A DNA stretch of 64,000 nt from Zhihengliuella salsuginis. GTDB lineage: Bacteria > Actinomycetota > Actinomycetes > Actinomycetales > Micrococcaceae. The stretch is taken from positions 1 through 64,000 of the forward strand of contig NZ_BMXK01000009.1 in NCBI RefSeq assembly GCF_014651715.1, read 5' to 3'. Positions within the stretch are counted from its first letter, which is position 1. Every line of letters begins with the position of its first letter. The position numbers and the translations under genes are program-made. Below, piece after piece: positions 14,027 to 22,299 of this stretch. The notes under the pieces are model-generated. The model was not told where the DNA came from and did no database searches. It saw nothing but the letters and a program-made list of their open reading frames with translations.

Positions 14027-15643
14027 TCAGGACTCGCCACCGGAGGTGAAACGGTCGTAGGCCTCCTGGTAGACGCCGGTGACGTCGTCGACGCCCAGCT
14101 GGTCGAGCTGCTGAACGTAGCTGTCCCACTCCTCGTCGACGTTGTCGTTGACGATCCAGCTGGCGAACTTCTCCAGTACGAGCGTGTTGATGTCCGCGTT
14201 GGGGAAGGAGATCTGGTCCAGCTCCTCGTTGGAGAGCATGACGGGCGGATAGGCGTCGTTGGCGCGGTGCGGCGTGTAGAACTCCTCGACCAGCTCCTGG
14301 CGCTCCTTGGCGCGCGGCTCCGGTGCGACGACGGTCTCGAAGTCCTCCGCCGTCGTGATCTTCGGACCGCCCGGGGCGACGCGCTGACGGCGTTCGCCCT
14401 CCGATTCGCCCTCTTCCGCGGGGATCTGCACGAGCAGGCCGTCCTCGTCCTCCTCCAGCGTCACGCCGATCGGGCCCCAGTTCGACTGGGCGGACATGAC
14501 CGGATCGAAGAGACGGTCGGCCCAGCGCATGGTCGCGGCCGGGTATTTGTTGGCGCGGGTGATGGCCATCGCGCCACGGCTGATCTCCTGGTTGTTCGCC
14601 ACGCTGGCGAGCCGTTCGCCGTCGACGCCCTCGAGGATGCCGACCAGTTCGTAGTCGTCCATCCGCTCCTCGCCGACCATCTCCTTGCCCTCCCACCAGA
14701 AGAAGGAGCCGAGAATCGGGGTCTCGGACTTGCCCTTGGACAGGTAGGCGACGTCGTCCTGCGAGAACGACTCGGGGTCGATGAGACCCTCGGCGTACCA
14801 ATCGCCGAGCTCGTCGACGGCACGTCGGTAGCCGTCAGTGTTCGCCGTGAACTCGACCGTGCCGTCGCGGACGATCCGGTGGTCATTGTTCTCCGGCTGG
14901 CCGCCGAGCGCCGCGATGAGGTCGTGGGGGTTGGCGGCGAACGAATCCGTGCGGAAGGACAGTGGGATCTCGTCCGCCTGGCCGTTGCCGTTGGGGTCCT
15001 CCTCCGCGAACGCCTTCAGCGCGGCGTGGTACTCGTCGATGGTCTCCGGCATGGGCAGCCCGACCGCGTCCAGCCAGGTCTTGTTGATGAACAGGAAGTT
15101 CGGGTGGGCCAGGATGCCGAGCTCTTCGACCGACGGGAGCGTGTAGATGTGGCCGTCGGAGGCCGTGATCGCGGCGCGGATGTCAGGCCGCTCCTCGAGG
15201 ATCGCGGACAGCGTCGGGGCGTGTTCGGCGATGAGGTCCTCGAGCGGCAACAGGGTGCCGTTGGTTCCGTTAGTGACGACCTCCGCATCGGAGAGGCCGG
15301 TGTTGAAGAGGACGTCCGGCAGATTGTCGCTGGCCAGCATGAGGTTCTTCTTCTCGGCAAACACCTGGTCGGGCAGGTTCTCCCACTCGATCGCGATGTT
15401 GGTGTCCTCCTCCCATTGCTGGACGAGCTCCATCTCGGAGTACTCGGGGGCCAGCGCGGACTTGGTGCCGCCGAAGGTCAGCGAGAGCGTCTCGTCGACG
15501 ATCGGCAGGCCCTCGGTGTTGAAGCCGAACTCCTCGGACTGGTCCTCCGTCACGGGCGAGGCGCTGCTCGATCCGCAGGCGGTGAGGGCGAGGCCGGCCG
15601 CGAGAACCAGCGAAGTGGACGTCAGAAGGCGGTGTGAGCGCAT
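14027..15643 (-). CDS. ABC transporter extracellular substrate-binding lipoprotein (LplA-like)
   Basis: A 538-residue lipoprotein: signal sequence with hydrophobic LLTSTSLVLAAGLAL and lipobox LTAC (Cys at residue 22), then a family-1/LplA-type sugar-binding body (ALAPEYSEMELVQQWEEDTN, LPDVLFNTGLSDAEVVTNG, YTLPSVEELGILAHPNFLFI). It captures the oligosaccharide outside the cell and delivers it to the two permeases encoded upstream. A charged insertion near residues 400-430 (EEGESEGERRQR) is unusual. Given the GH32 partner the ligand is probably a fructo-oligosaccharide or sucrose; that is inference. Confidence 0.9.
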   Translation of the reverse strand: MRSHRLLTSTSLVLAAGLALTACGSSSASPVTEDQSEEFGFNTEGLPIVDETLSLTFGGTKSALAPEYSEMELVQQWEEDTNIAIEWENLPDQVFAEKKNLMLASDNLPDVLFNTGLSDAEVVTNGTNGTLLPLEDLIAEHAPTLSAILEERPDIRAAITASDGHIYTLPSVEELGILAHPNFLFINKTWLDAVGLPMPETIDEYHAALKAFAEEDPNGNGQADEIPLSFRTDSFAANPHDLIAALGGQPENNDHRIVRDGTVEFTANTDGYRRAVDELGDWYAEGLIDPESFSQDDVAYLSKGKSETPILGSFFWWEGKEMVGEERMDDYELVGILEGVDGERLASVANNQEISRGAMAITRANKYPAATMRWADRLFDPVMSAQSNWGPIGVTLEEDEDGLLVQIPAEEGESEGERRQRVAPGGPKITTAEDFETVVAPEPRAKERQELVEEFYTPHRANDAYPPVMLSNEELDQISFPNADINTLVLEKFASWIVNDNVDEEWDSYVQQLDQLGVDDVTGVYQEAYDRFTSGGES

Positions 15644-15682
15644 GATGTGATTCCTCTTTGTTCGGGATTGCGGGTGGACGGG

Positions 15683-16651
15683 TTAGCTCTTGACGGCGCC
15701 GAGCAGGGCGCCCTTGGTGAAGTGCTTCTGCATGAAGGGCAGGACGATGAGCAGGGGGATCGTGGAGACGACGATCATGCCGTACTTGATCAGCTCGCCC
15801 AGGCGCTGGGCCGCCGCGTACGAGTCCAGCGACCCGGTGCCTCCGGCGGACGAGACCTCCGACTGGATGAGCACGTTGCGCAGGACCAACTGGAGGGGGT
15901 ACTTCTCCTCGGAATCGAGGAAGATGAGGGCGTCGAAGAAGGCGTTCCACGTGGCCACGAGGTGGATCATGATCATGAGGAAGATCAGCGGTTTGGACAG
16001 CGGCAGGACCACGCTGAAGAAGAAGCGTAAGTCGTTGGCGCCGTCCATCTGCGCGGCGTCGCGCAGCTCGCCGGGAACGTTGTTCTCGAAGAACGCGCGG
16101 GCGATGATCAAGTTCCAGACGCCGACGGCGCCGGGCAGGACCACGGCCCACAGGCTGTCGAGCATGCCCAGGTCGCGCACCACGAGGTAGCGCGCGATCA
16201 GGCCCCCGTCGATGAACATCGTCAGGATGAAGATGAACATCAGCGGGGTGCGGCCGTAGAGGTCCTTGCGCGAGAGGGCGTACGCCCCGCAGAGGATCGT
16301 CGCGACGCTGATGGCGGTGCCGATCACGGTGTAGAGCACCGAATTGGCGAAGCCGCGCATGATCGTCGGGTCGGAGAAGACACGGGCGTAACCGTCCAGA
16401 GTGAAGCCGCTCGGCAGGAGCCAGACGTTGCCGTTGAGGATCTCTGAGGGCTCGCTGACCGACGCGATCACGATGAAGTACATCGGGTAGATGATGGCGA
16501 CGATTGCGGTCAGGAGCAGCCCGATGGCGAAGACGTTGAACGTGGGGTCCGCCCACCGGTCGGCCCGCGTTCGGAAGCTGGCCGGGCGGAGCTGGGGTGA
16601 GGGAGTCGGTGCCGGGGGCAGTGCCTTCGGGGCGATGGTTTTCTGAGTCAT
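15683..16651 (-). CDS. carbohydrate ABC transporter permease (LplC-like)
   Basis: A 322-residue inner-membrane subunit with six transmembrane segments (first at about residue 38, FNVFAIGLLLTAIVAIIYPM). The EAA loop that docks the ATPase reads ELRDAAQMDGANDLRFFFSV. The C-terminal MQKHFTKGALLGAVKS is the usual end of LplC/YtcP proteins. The ATG at 16651 follows GAGAGGAAATC. It lies 12 bp after the first permease gene. No ATPase gene is in the operon; such importers commonly share an MsmK-type ATPase encoded elsewhere. Confidence 0.92.
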   Translation of the reverse strand: MTQKTIAPKALPPAPTPSPQLRPASFRTRADRWADPTFNVFAIGLLLTAIVAIIYPMYFIVIASVSEPSEILNGNVWLLPSGFTLDGYARVFSDPTIMRGFANSVLYTVIGTAISVATILCGAYALSRKDLYGRTPLMFIFILTMFIDGGLIARYLVVRDLGMLDSLWAVVLPGAVGVWNLIIARAFFENNVPGELRDAAQMDGANDLRFFFSVVLPLSKPLIFLMIMIHLVATWNAFFDALIFLDSEEKYPLQLVLRNVLIQSEVSSAGGTGSLDSYAAAQRLGELIKYGMIVVSTIPLLIVLPFMQKHFTKGALLGAVKS

Positions 16652-16662
16652 GATTTCCTCTC

Positions 16663-17631
16663 TCACCACAGGCTCGACTGGCCGGCCTTGCGGGCGATCC
16701 AGTTGAAGGTCAGCAGCAGGACCAGGTTGATGAGGGAATTGAAGAGGCCGATGGCCGCCGAGTAGCTGAACTGGGCCTGCTGCAGGCCCGTCTTGTAGAC
16801 GTAGGTCTGGATGACCTCCGATGTTTGGAGGTTCAGGTCGGTCTGCATCAGCAGGACCTTCTCGAAGCCCAGGTTGAAGAGGTTGCCGATGGCCAGGATG
16901 AACAGGATAGTGACGACCGGCATGATGCCGGGGATGTCGATGTGCCAGATCCGCTGCCACTTGTTGGCGCCGTCGACGCGGGCGGCCTCGTGCAGGGCCG
17001 GATCGATGGCCGTGAGGGCCGCGAGGTAGACGATCATCGAGAACCCGGCGTTCTGCCAGATGTCGGAGCCGATGTAAAGGGGCCGGAACCACTCGGGCAG
17101 CCCCATGAAGAACACCGGCTCGCCGCCGAAGAGCTCGATCGCGTTGTTGACGACGCCCGATCGCGGGGAGAAGAGCAGGTGGATCATGCCGACGATGACG
17201 ACGACGGAGATGAAGGACGGCGAGTACAGCACCGTCTGGGTGAATTTCTTGAAGCGCTCGCTCTGGAGCTGGTTGACGATGAGCGCCAGAACGATCGGGA
17301 TCGGGAAGGCGATCAGAAGGCCGAGCGAGTTCACCGTGAGGGTGTTGGCGATCAGCCGCTCGAACTGGAACGACGTCACGAACCGGACGAAGTGGTCCAA
17401 CCCCACCCATTGGCTGCCGGCGAAGCCGTCGACCGGGTTGTAGTTGCGGAAGGCGATCTGGGCGCCGTACATGGGCCAGTACTTAAACAGGGCCACATAC
17501 AGGAGAGCAGGCAGTAGTAATACGTATAACTGCCACGAGCGAATCGCCCTTTTCAGGCGCGACGACGCGTGCGGTCGGAGCCGGCGCTCCGGAGGCGTCG
17601 TCGGCGCGTCGGTGGTCTGCGAAGTGTTCAT
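16663..17631 (-). CDS. carbohydrate ABC transporter permease (LplB-like)
   Basis: A 322-residue permease of the LplB/YteP type: a basic N-terminus, first membrane helix LYVLLLPALLYVALF, PMYGAQIAFRNYNP directly after it as in the family, and the EAA loop LHEAARVDGANKWQRIWHID. Its ATG overlaps the lacI stop by 4 bp (ATGA). Codons 35-40 use two TTA leucine codons, very rare at this GC content, at exactly the position of a LacI-type operator-like sequence (17517-17530), suggesting that DNA-level constraint overrides codon preference there. Confidence 0.92.
   Translation of the reverse strand: MNTSQTTDAPTTPPERRLRPHASSRLKRAIRSWQLYVLLLPALLYVALFKYWPMYGAQIAFRNYNPVDGFAGSQWVGLDHFVRFVTSFQFERLIANTLTVNSLGLLIAFPIPIVLALIVNQLQSERFKKFTQTVLYSPSFISVVVIVGMIHLLFSPRSGVVNNAIELFGGEPVFFMGLPEWFRPLYIGSDIWQNAGFSMIVYLAALTAIDPALHEAARVDGANKWQRIWHIDIPGIMPVVTILFILAIGNLFNLGFEKVLLMQTDLNLQTSEVIQTYVYKTGLQQAQFSYSAAIGLFNSLINLVLLLTFNWIARKAGQSSLW
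17517..17530. promoter_or_regulatory. internal LacI operator-like site
   Basis: GTAATACGTATAAC matches the promoter operator GTTATTCGTATAAC in 12 of 14 positions and keeps the central CG typical of LacI-family sites. It lies about 115 bp inside the first permease gene and 1.2 kb from the promoter site, a geometry that allows looping by a tetrameric or bridging repressor. The local sequence is markedly AT-rich for this genome. Function is inferred. Confidence 0.45.
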
Positions 17632-18677
17632 GCTGGGACCTCTGAGGTGCGGTGGTGGGGTGCTGTGACTGACGAGCGGGTGATCAGGCGCCCCTGGACG
17701 GGGACGTTCTGGGGCGCTTCGGTTGGGCGGAGGAGCAGATCGATCGCTTGGCGGGCCATCTGCTCGAAGGGGAGCTCGATCGTGCTGAGCCCCGGGTCGA
17801 GGTGCGGGGCCGTGGTCTCCTGATTGTCGAAGCCCACGATCGAGCAGTCCGTCGGGACGTCGAGGCCGAGGGCCTGGAGTGCGCGGTACGCGCCCCAGGC
17901 CGTGCGGTCGTTGCCGCAGAAGATGGCCGTCGGCGGGTTGTCCAAGGATGCGAGGCGGGTTGCCTGCAGCAGGCCGTCCTCGACGGTGCCCGTCCCGTAG
18001 CGGATCAGATCCTCGTCGAAATCCACGCCCGCGGCCCCGAGGGCCTGACGGTACCCGCGCAGTCGCCCCTTGCCGGCGGGCAGCGGGCTCTCCGGGGATT
18101 GGATGTTGATCATGGCGATGCGCTTATGGCCTGCGCTCGTGAGCGCTTCGGTGGCGTCGCGGCCCCCGCGCTCCTCGTCGGGGAAGACGCTGCTGTGCTC
18201 GCCCGTCTCATCGCGGGCGTTCAGCACGACCGTGGGGACGCCCGCGAGCGAATCCGGGACGCGGACGTCCTGGTGGTACATCGTCGCGTAGATGACGCCG
18301 CGCACACGGTAGGACTGCATCATGTCGATCGCGGCCTTCTCCAGCGTCCGTTCGCCGAAGGTGTCCACGCTCAGGATGACGTTTCCGGACTCCCAGGCTC
18401 GCAGCTGGGCCCCCTTGAGAAGCTTGCCGGCGAACGGGGCGCTGGCGACCTCGTCGGAGATGAAGCCGATCATGCCCGACTCGCCGCTCCGGAGGGACTT
18501 GGCGAACGCGTTGGTGCGGTAGCCGAGCTCCTCTACGGCCCTGCGCACTCGCTCCCGGGTCGCCTGCGCAACCCGCCCGCCGTCGACGTCGTTGAGGACC
18601 AGTGAGACGGTCGCCTGCGAGACGCCGGCGCGCTCCGCGACCTCCCACATCGTCGGCGACTGCTTCTTGCGGCTCAT
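17628..18677 (-). CDS. LacI family transcriptional regulator
   Basis: A 349-residue repressor. Residues 8-30 are the LacI helix-turn-helix (MWEVAERAGVSQATVSLVLN), followed by the hinge helix (RVRRAVEELGYRTNAFAKSL) that inserts in the operator minor groove. Residues 60-335 form the periplasmic-binding-protein-like sensor (GMIGFISDEVASAPFAGKLL, AIFCGNDRTAWGAYRALQAL, TTIELPFEQMARQAIDLLL). It is the first gene of its own operon, so it is autoregulated and should be relieved by the imported sugar. The next gene starts within its stop codon. Confidence 0.92.
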   Translation of the reverse strand: MSRKKQSPTMWEVAERAGVSQATVSLVLNDVDGGRVAQATRERVRRAVEELGYRTNAFAKSLRSGESGMIGFISDEVASAPFAGKLLKGAQLRAWESGNVILSVDTFGERTLEKAAIDMMQSYRVRGVIYATMYHQDVRVPDSLAGVPTVVLNARDETGEHSSVFPDEERGGRDATEALTSAGHKRIAMINIQSPESPLPAGKGRLRGYRQALGAAGVDFDEDLIRYGTGTVEDGLLQATRLASLDNPPTAIFCGNDRTAWGAYRALQALGLDVPTDCSIVGFDNQETTAPHLDPGLSTIELPFEQMARQAIDLLLRPTEAPQNVPVQGRLITRSSVTAPHHRTSEVPA

Positions 18678-18718
18678 ACTGGGCGGGGTCCCTTCGGGTG
18701 GGGGTGGTTCGACGGTTG

Positions 18719-18732
18719 GTTATTCGTATAAC
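18719..18732. promoter_or_regulatory. LacI operator at the transcription start
   Basis: GTTATTCGTATAAC is a 14-bp imperfect palindrome (GTTAT/ATAAC arms, central CG) placed immediately downstream of the -10 hexamer, covering about +1 to +14 of the lacI operon transcript. A repressor bound here would block initiation or clearance. Confidence 0.7.
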
Positions 18733-18739
18733 GTCCTCT

Positions 18740-18768
18740 AGATTAGGAGGCCGCCCGATGTGTGTCAA
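18740..18768 (-). promoter_or_regulatory. sigma-A type promoter of the lacI-GH32 operon
   Basis: On the minus strand TTGACA (18763-18768) is followed after exactly 17 bp by TAATCT (18740-18745). This is a near-consensus housekeeping promoter about 55 bp upstream of the lacI ATG, with the operator directly downstream. Confidence 0.8.
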
Positions 18769-18817
18769 GTGTCACAGGCCGGGCGGCCGTGGAGTTCGGG
18801 TGCCGGCGGTCGGGCGG

Positions 18818-19966
18818 TCAGACCCGGGCGTCGGCGGCCGCGATCGCTGAGCGGTAGTGCCCGAGCAGCTCGTCGCACAGCGCAGGCCACGTCCGCCCCT
18901 GGACCGAGGCCCAGGCCGCCGACGCGAACGCCTGGCGCTTGGCGTCGTCGTACGCGAGGTCCGTGACGTGGCCGCGCAGGTCGCCCAGCAGGCCCGGCGC
19001 GTACAGCCAGCCGGTGCGGGAGTTGTCGACGAGGTCGAGCGGGCCGCCGCGGCCGACCGCGACGACCGGCACCGCGCACGCCATGGCCTCCTGAATGGTC
19101 TGGCAAAAGGTCTCCGACTCGCCCGGGTGGACGAAGATGTCCAGGCTCGCGACCATCTCGCCGAGCTCGTCGCCGCCGAGGAATCCGGCGAAGTGCGCGT
19201 CCGGCAGCAGCTCCTGCAGCTGCGCCTTCAGCGGCCCCGAGCCGACGATCACCAGGCGCGTGTCCGGCAGGTCCGCCAGCACCGCGAGGTCCTCGACCTG
19301 CTTCTCCGCGGCGAGGCGCCCGACGAACCCGATGAGGCGCTCCCCGTTCGGAGCGAGGCGGCGGCGCAGCTCGCCCGAGCGCCGCGCCGGCGTGAACCGC
19401 TCCGTGTCGACGCCGCGCCGCCACATCTTCAGCCGCGGGACGCCGGCCTCGACGAGCTGGTTCATCGAGTAGCTGCTCGGGGTCAGATTGACGGTGGACG
19501 CCGAATGCATGGTCCGCACGTGGTTCCAGAGCAGCTGCTCCAGCCACGGCGCGCCGTACCGCTGGGCGTAGGCGGGGATCTCCGTCTGGTAGACGGACAC
19601 GGTCGGCAGGCCCAGCTGGTTGGCGGCCTGGATGGCCCGCCAGCCCAGCACGAACGGGCTGGCGACGTGGACGACGTCGGGGGAGATGCGCTCGAGCAGG
19701 CGGCGCACCCGGCTGACCGTGCCCGCGGCGACGCGGACGTTCGCGTAGCCGGAGAGGGGCAGGGCCGGCAGGGCGTGCACCTCGAAGCCCTCGACCGACG
19801 CCGGGGCCCGCTCGGCGGCCCATGCGGGGCCGGCCCAGCTCGTGGCGGGGGCGACGATGACGGCCTGGTGCCCCTCGCGGCGCAGATGCTTCAGCAACTG
19901 CAGCACGGAGTTGGTCACGCCGTTCATGTGGGGGAGGAACGATTCTGCAATCACAGCAACCTTCAC
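18818..19966 (-). CDS. GT4 glycosyltransferase (MgtA/PimB-like mannosyltransferase)
   Basis: A 382-residue GT-B enzyme. N-terminal Rossmann half starts VAVIAESFLPHMNGVTNSVL; SPDVVHVASPFVLGW and VSVYQTEIPAYAQRY are typical of the mycobacterial MgtA group that uses GDP-mannose on glycolipid acceptors. The donor-binding C-terminal half has IGFVGRLAAEKQVEDL, VIVGSGPLKAQL and the E-x7-E motif HPGESETFCQTIQEAMACAV. Probable role: cell-envelope glycolipid (mannosyl-glucuronyl-diacylglycerol type) synthesis at the inner membrane face. Monocistronic on the minus strand, divergent from the TauE gene. Confidence 0.85.
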   Translation of the reverse strand: MKVAVIAESFLPHMNGVTNSVLQLLKHLRREGHQAVIVAPATSWAGPAWAAERAPASVEGFEVHALPALPLSGYANVRVAAGTVSRVRRLLERISPDVVHVASPFVLGWRAIQAANQLGLPTVSVYQTEIPAYAQRYGAPWLEQLLWNHVRTMHSASTVNLTPSSYSMNQLVEAGVPRLKMWRRGVDTERFTPARRSGELRRRLAPNGERLIGFVGRLAAEKQVEDLAVLADLPDTRLVIVGSGPLKAQLQELLPDAHFAGFLGGDELGEMVASLDIFVHPGESETFCQTIQEAMACAVPVVAVGRGGPLDLVDNSRTGWLYAPGLLGDLRGHVTDLAYDDAKRQAFASAAWASVQGRTWPALCDELLGHYRSAIAAADARV

Positions 19967-20070
19967 GCTCCCCAGCGTGGCGGGCCGGACTTGCGGGACG
20001 GTGAACGAGGCCCGCAGCGCCGGTGAACACTTCGTGTCGGACCGAAGCAGCCCGGCGGCCCGGGCGCGGC

Positions 20071-20085
20071 TAGGCTGAGCGGGTG
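20071..20085 (+). promoter_or_regulatory. leaderless promoter of the TauE gene
   Basis: TAGGCT (20071-20076) ends 6 nt before GTG 20083, so the expected transcription start coincides with the start codon. No Shine-Dalgarno sequence is present. A clear -35 element was not found. Confidence 0.6.
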
Positions 20086-20832
20086 GAAGCGTCGATATTC
20101 TTGCTCGTGCTGGGCCTCATCGTGATCGGTGCGGTCGCCCAGCGCGTCGCCGGCCTCGGGTTCGCGATGCTGGTCTCCCCGTTCCTGGTGCTGCTGCTCG
20201 GCCCGCACCTCGGCGTCTTCCTCATCAACGTCTTCGGCACGGCCTCGTCGCTGCTGATCATCCCGCGCGTCTGGCGGGACATCGACTGGTCGATGTACCG
20301 CTGGCTGGTGGTCTCCGCCCTCATCGGCGTCGTCCCGGGCGCCCTCATCGCCGCCATCATGCCGAGCGGGGTCCTCTCCACCGTGATCGGCGCCCTGGTG
20401 CTCCTGGCGCTGCTCGCGTCGCTGCTGCTCTCGCGCGCCGACGTCGTCGTGACGGGCAAGCCGGCCCGCGCCGTGGCCGGCTGGCTCTCCGGGGCGACGA
20501 CGGCGATGGCCGGCGTGGGCGGCCCCGCCGTCAGCGCCTACGCCGTGCTCGCGCGGTGGCCGCAGCGCTCGTTCGCCGCCACCCTGCAGCCGTTCTTCGC
20601 GTCGGTCGCCAGCGCCACCGTGGTGGCCAAGCTGATCGTCGATCCGGCCCGGACACCGGTGCTCGACTGGTGGATGTGGATCCTGATGGTGCTCGCGATC
20701 GTCATCGGCATCTTCGGCGGGGAATGGCTCGGCCGCTACATCTCCGACCGGAACGCGCGCCTCTTCGTGCTCCTGCTGGCCTTCGCCGGTGCCATCATGA
20801 CTCTCGTGAAGGGGATCACCGAGCTCGTCTGA
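20083..20832 (+). CDS. TauE/SafE family sulfite exporter-like membrane protein
   Basis: A 249-residue protein with about eight hydrophobic helices in two repeated halves; each half has the family's glycine/proline signature (AQRVAGLGFAMLVSPFLVLL near residue 17; SGATTAMAGVGGPAVSAYAV near 133). TauE proteins export sulfite or sulfoacetate-type anions; the substrate here is not indicated by context. GTG start with a leaderless promoter. It is followed 80 bp later by the PerM-like gene in the same direction. Confidence 0.85.
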   Translation: MEASIFLLVLGLIVIGAVAQRVAGLGFAMLVSPFLVLLLGPHLGVFLINVFGTASSLLIIPRVWRDIDWSMYRWLVVSALIGVVPGALIAAIMPSGVLSTVIGALVLLALLASLLLSRADVVVTGKPARAVAGWLSGATTAMAGVGGPAVSAYAVLARWPQRSFAATLQPFFASVASATVVAKLIVDPARTPVLDWWMWILMVLAIVIGIFGGEWLGRYISDRNARLFVLLLAFAGAIMTLVKGITELV

Positions 20833-20913
20833 GCCAGAGAGTTCCACCACCCGCGGCGCTTCGCCCGAGTCGTTCGGGTCCGCCGCGCACCGCAGGTGGC
20901 ACGATTGGAAACG

Positions 20914-22233
20914 ATGAACAAGCAGAGCCTGTCAGAACGCGCGCGCACCGCACTGCACGAGGGCATCCCGATGCCGTTGTGGCTCCAGGGCGCCTTCGAG
21001 CTGCTCCAGAGCGCCATCATCTCGGCCCTGCTCGTCGTGATCCCGCTGGTCGCCGTCTGGTTCGCCGGCGGGTTCGAGGACCTGGCCCTCGACAACCTCT
21101 TCCGCCTCTGCGGCCAGGCCTGGCTGCTCATGCACGGTGTCCCGCTGCAGATGAGCATCCCGGACGACGGCGGCGCCGCCCTCACCGGCACGCTCTCGCT
21201 CACGCCGCTCGGCCTGGCACTCGTGCCGTTCCTGCTCTCGTGGCGGGCCGGCCGCCGCATCGCCCGGGCCTCCTACACCGACCAGCTCTGGCAGGGGCTG
21301 GCCGGGGCGCTCGGCGCGTACGCGCTCTTCGGCCTCTTCACCGGCTTCGCCGTCCCGACCGACGAGGTCGCGGTCCCCCTGACCGCCGCGGGCCTGATCC
21401 CGCTCGTCGTGGCCGGCGCCGGCGTCGTCATCGGCTGCCGCCGGGAGGCCGGGTCGTGGGCGCGCCTCGTGGGCGTGGACCTCGTCGACTGGATCGCCAC
21501 CACGAGCCAGCACGCGCGCTGGGCCGGCTCCTACGCGTGGGCGGTCATCCGGGCGAGCGTCCTCGGCTACTTCGCGGCCCTCGCGCTGGCCTCCCTCGTC
21601 CTGGCGATCAGCCTCGGCGCGCACTGGGCGGAGATGTCGAACGTCTACCAGCAGCTGGGCACCGGGGTCATCGGGGGCATCCTCCTCACGGTCGGCCAGC
21701 TCGGCCTCATCCCCAACTTCGCGTTCTACGCCCTCGCGTGGATCTCCGGCGGCGGCTTCAGCCTCGGCGTCGGTTCCACGCTGAGCACGCTGGAGACCAC
21801 GGTCGGCCCGCTGCCGGCCGTCCCGCTGCTCGCGGCGCTGCCGACCGGCGACGTGCTCGCCTCGGCGTGGATGCTCATGGCCCTGCCGGTCGTCGGCGGC
21901 TTCCTGGCCGGCTGGTGGTTCGTCCGCGAGGGGGAGGACCACCTCGACGACTGGTGCGCGCTCAAGGTCCCGTACCGCTGGCTCTCGCTGGCACTCTCCA
22001 CCCTGCTGCTCGGGGCGTTCGTCGGCGCCGGGGCCGGGGTCGTCTCCATGGTCGGCAGCTGGATCTCGATGGGCTCGATCGGTCTGGGGCGGCTCACGGA
22101 GATCGGCCCGGACCTCTGGATGACCGCCGCGTTCGTGGGCGCCGAGGTCGCCGTCGGCACCATGCTCGGCTCGCTCTCCGGCCCGCTCCTCGTCCCCGAC
22201 CCGGTGCTGGACGACGACTCGCGGCGACGCTGA
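20914..22233 (+). CDS. DUF6350 / PerM-like cell-division membrane protein
   Basis: A 439-residue polytopic membrane protein (about 10-12 helices) matching DUF6350, the family of mycobacterial PerM, which stabilises the divisome. Recognisable parts: MPLWLQGAFELLQSAIISAL at the first helix, LLMHGVPLQM, LTPLGLALVPFLLSWRAGRR, and the C-terminal GPLLVPDPVLDDD. In Mycobacterium tuberculosis perM lies directly upstream of purN-purH; here purN is two genes downstream, which supports the call. The start is ambiguous: ATG 20914 is used, but in-frame GTG 20896 is possible and neither has a good ribosome site. Confidence 0.75.
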   Translation: MNKQSLSERARTALHEGIPMPLWLQGAFELLQSAIISALLVVIPLVAVWFAGGFEDLALDNLFRLCGQAWLLMHGVPLQMSIPDDGGAALTGTLSLTPLGLALVPFLLSWRAGRRIARASYTDQLWQGLAGALGAYALFGLFTGFAVPTDEVAVPLTAAGLIPLVVAGAGVVIGCRREAGSWARLVGVDLVDWIATTSQHARWAGSYAWAVIRASVLGYFAALALASLVLAISLGAHWAEMSNVYQQLGTGVIGGILLTVGQLGLIPNFAFYALAWISGGGFSLGVGSTLSTLETTVGPLPAVPLLAALPTGDVLASAWMLMALPVVGGFLAGWWFVREGEDHLDDWCALKVPYRWLSLALSTLLLGAFVGAGAGVVSMVGSWISMGSIGLGRLTEIGPDLWMTAAFVGAEVAVGTMLGSLSGPLLVPDPVLDDDSRRR

Positions 22234-22299
22234 CGGACAGGTCCGGTCCGTGCCACGATAGGCATCTGGAGAGGCCACGCCGAGGGGAGGGAGCGGAGC

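Noticed and set aside
17517-17530. TTA codons as a bldA-type regulatory signal
   Set aside because: Outside Streptomyces-like developmental systems this has no support, and the operator-like match explains the local AT-rich codons better.
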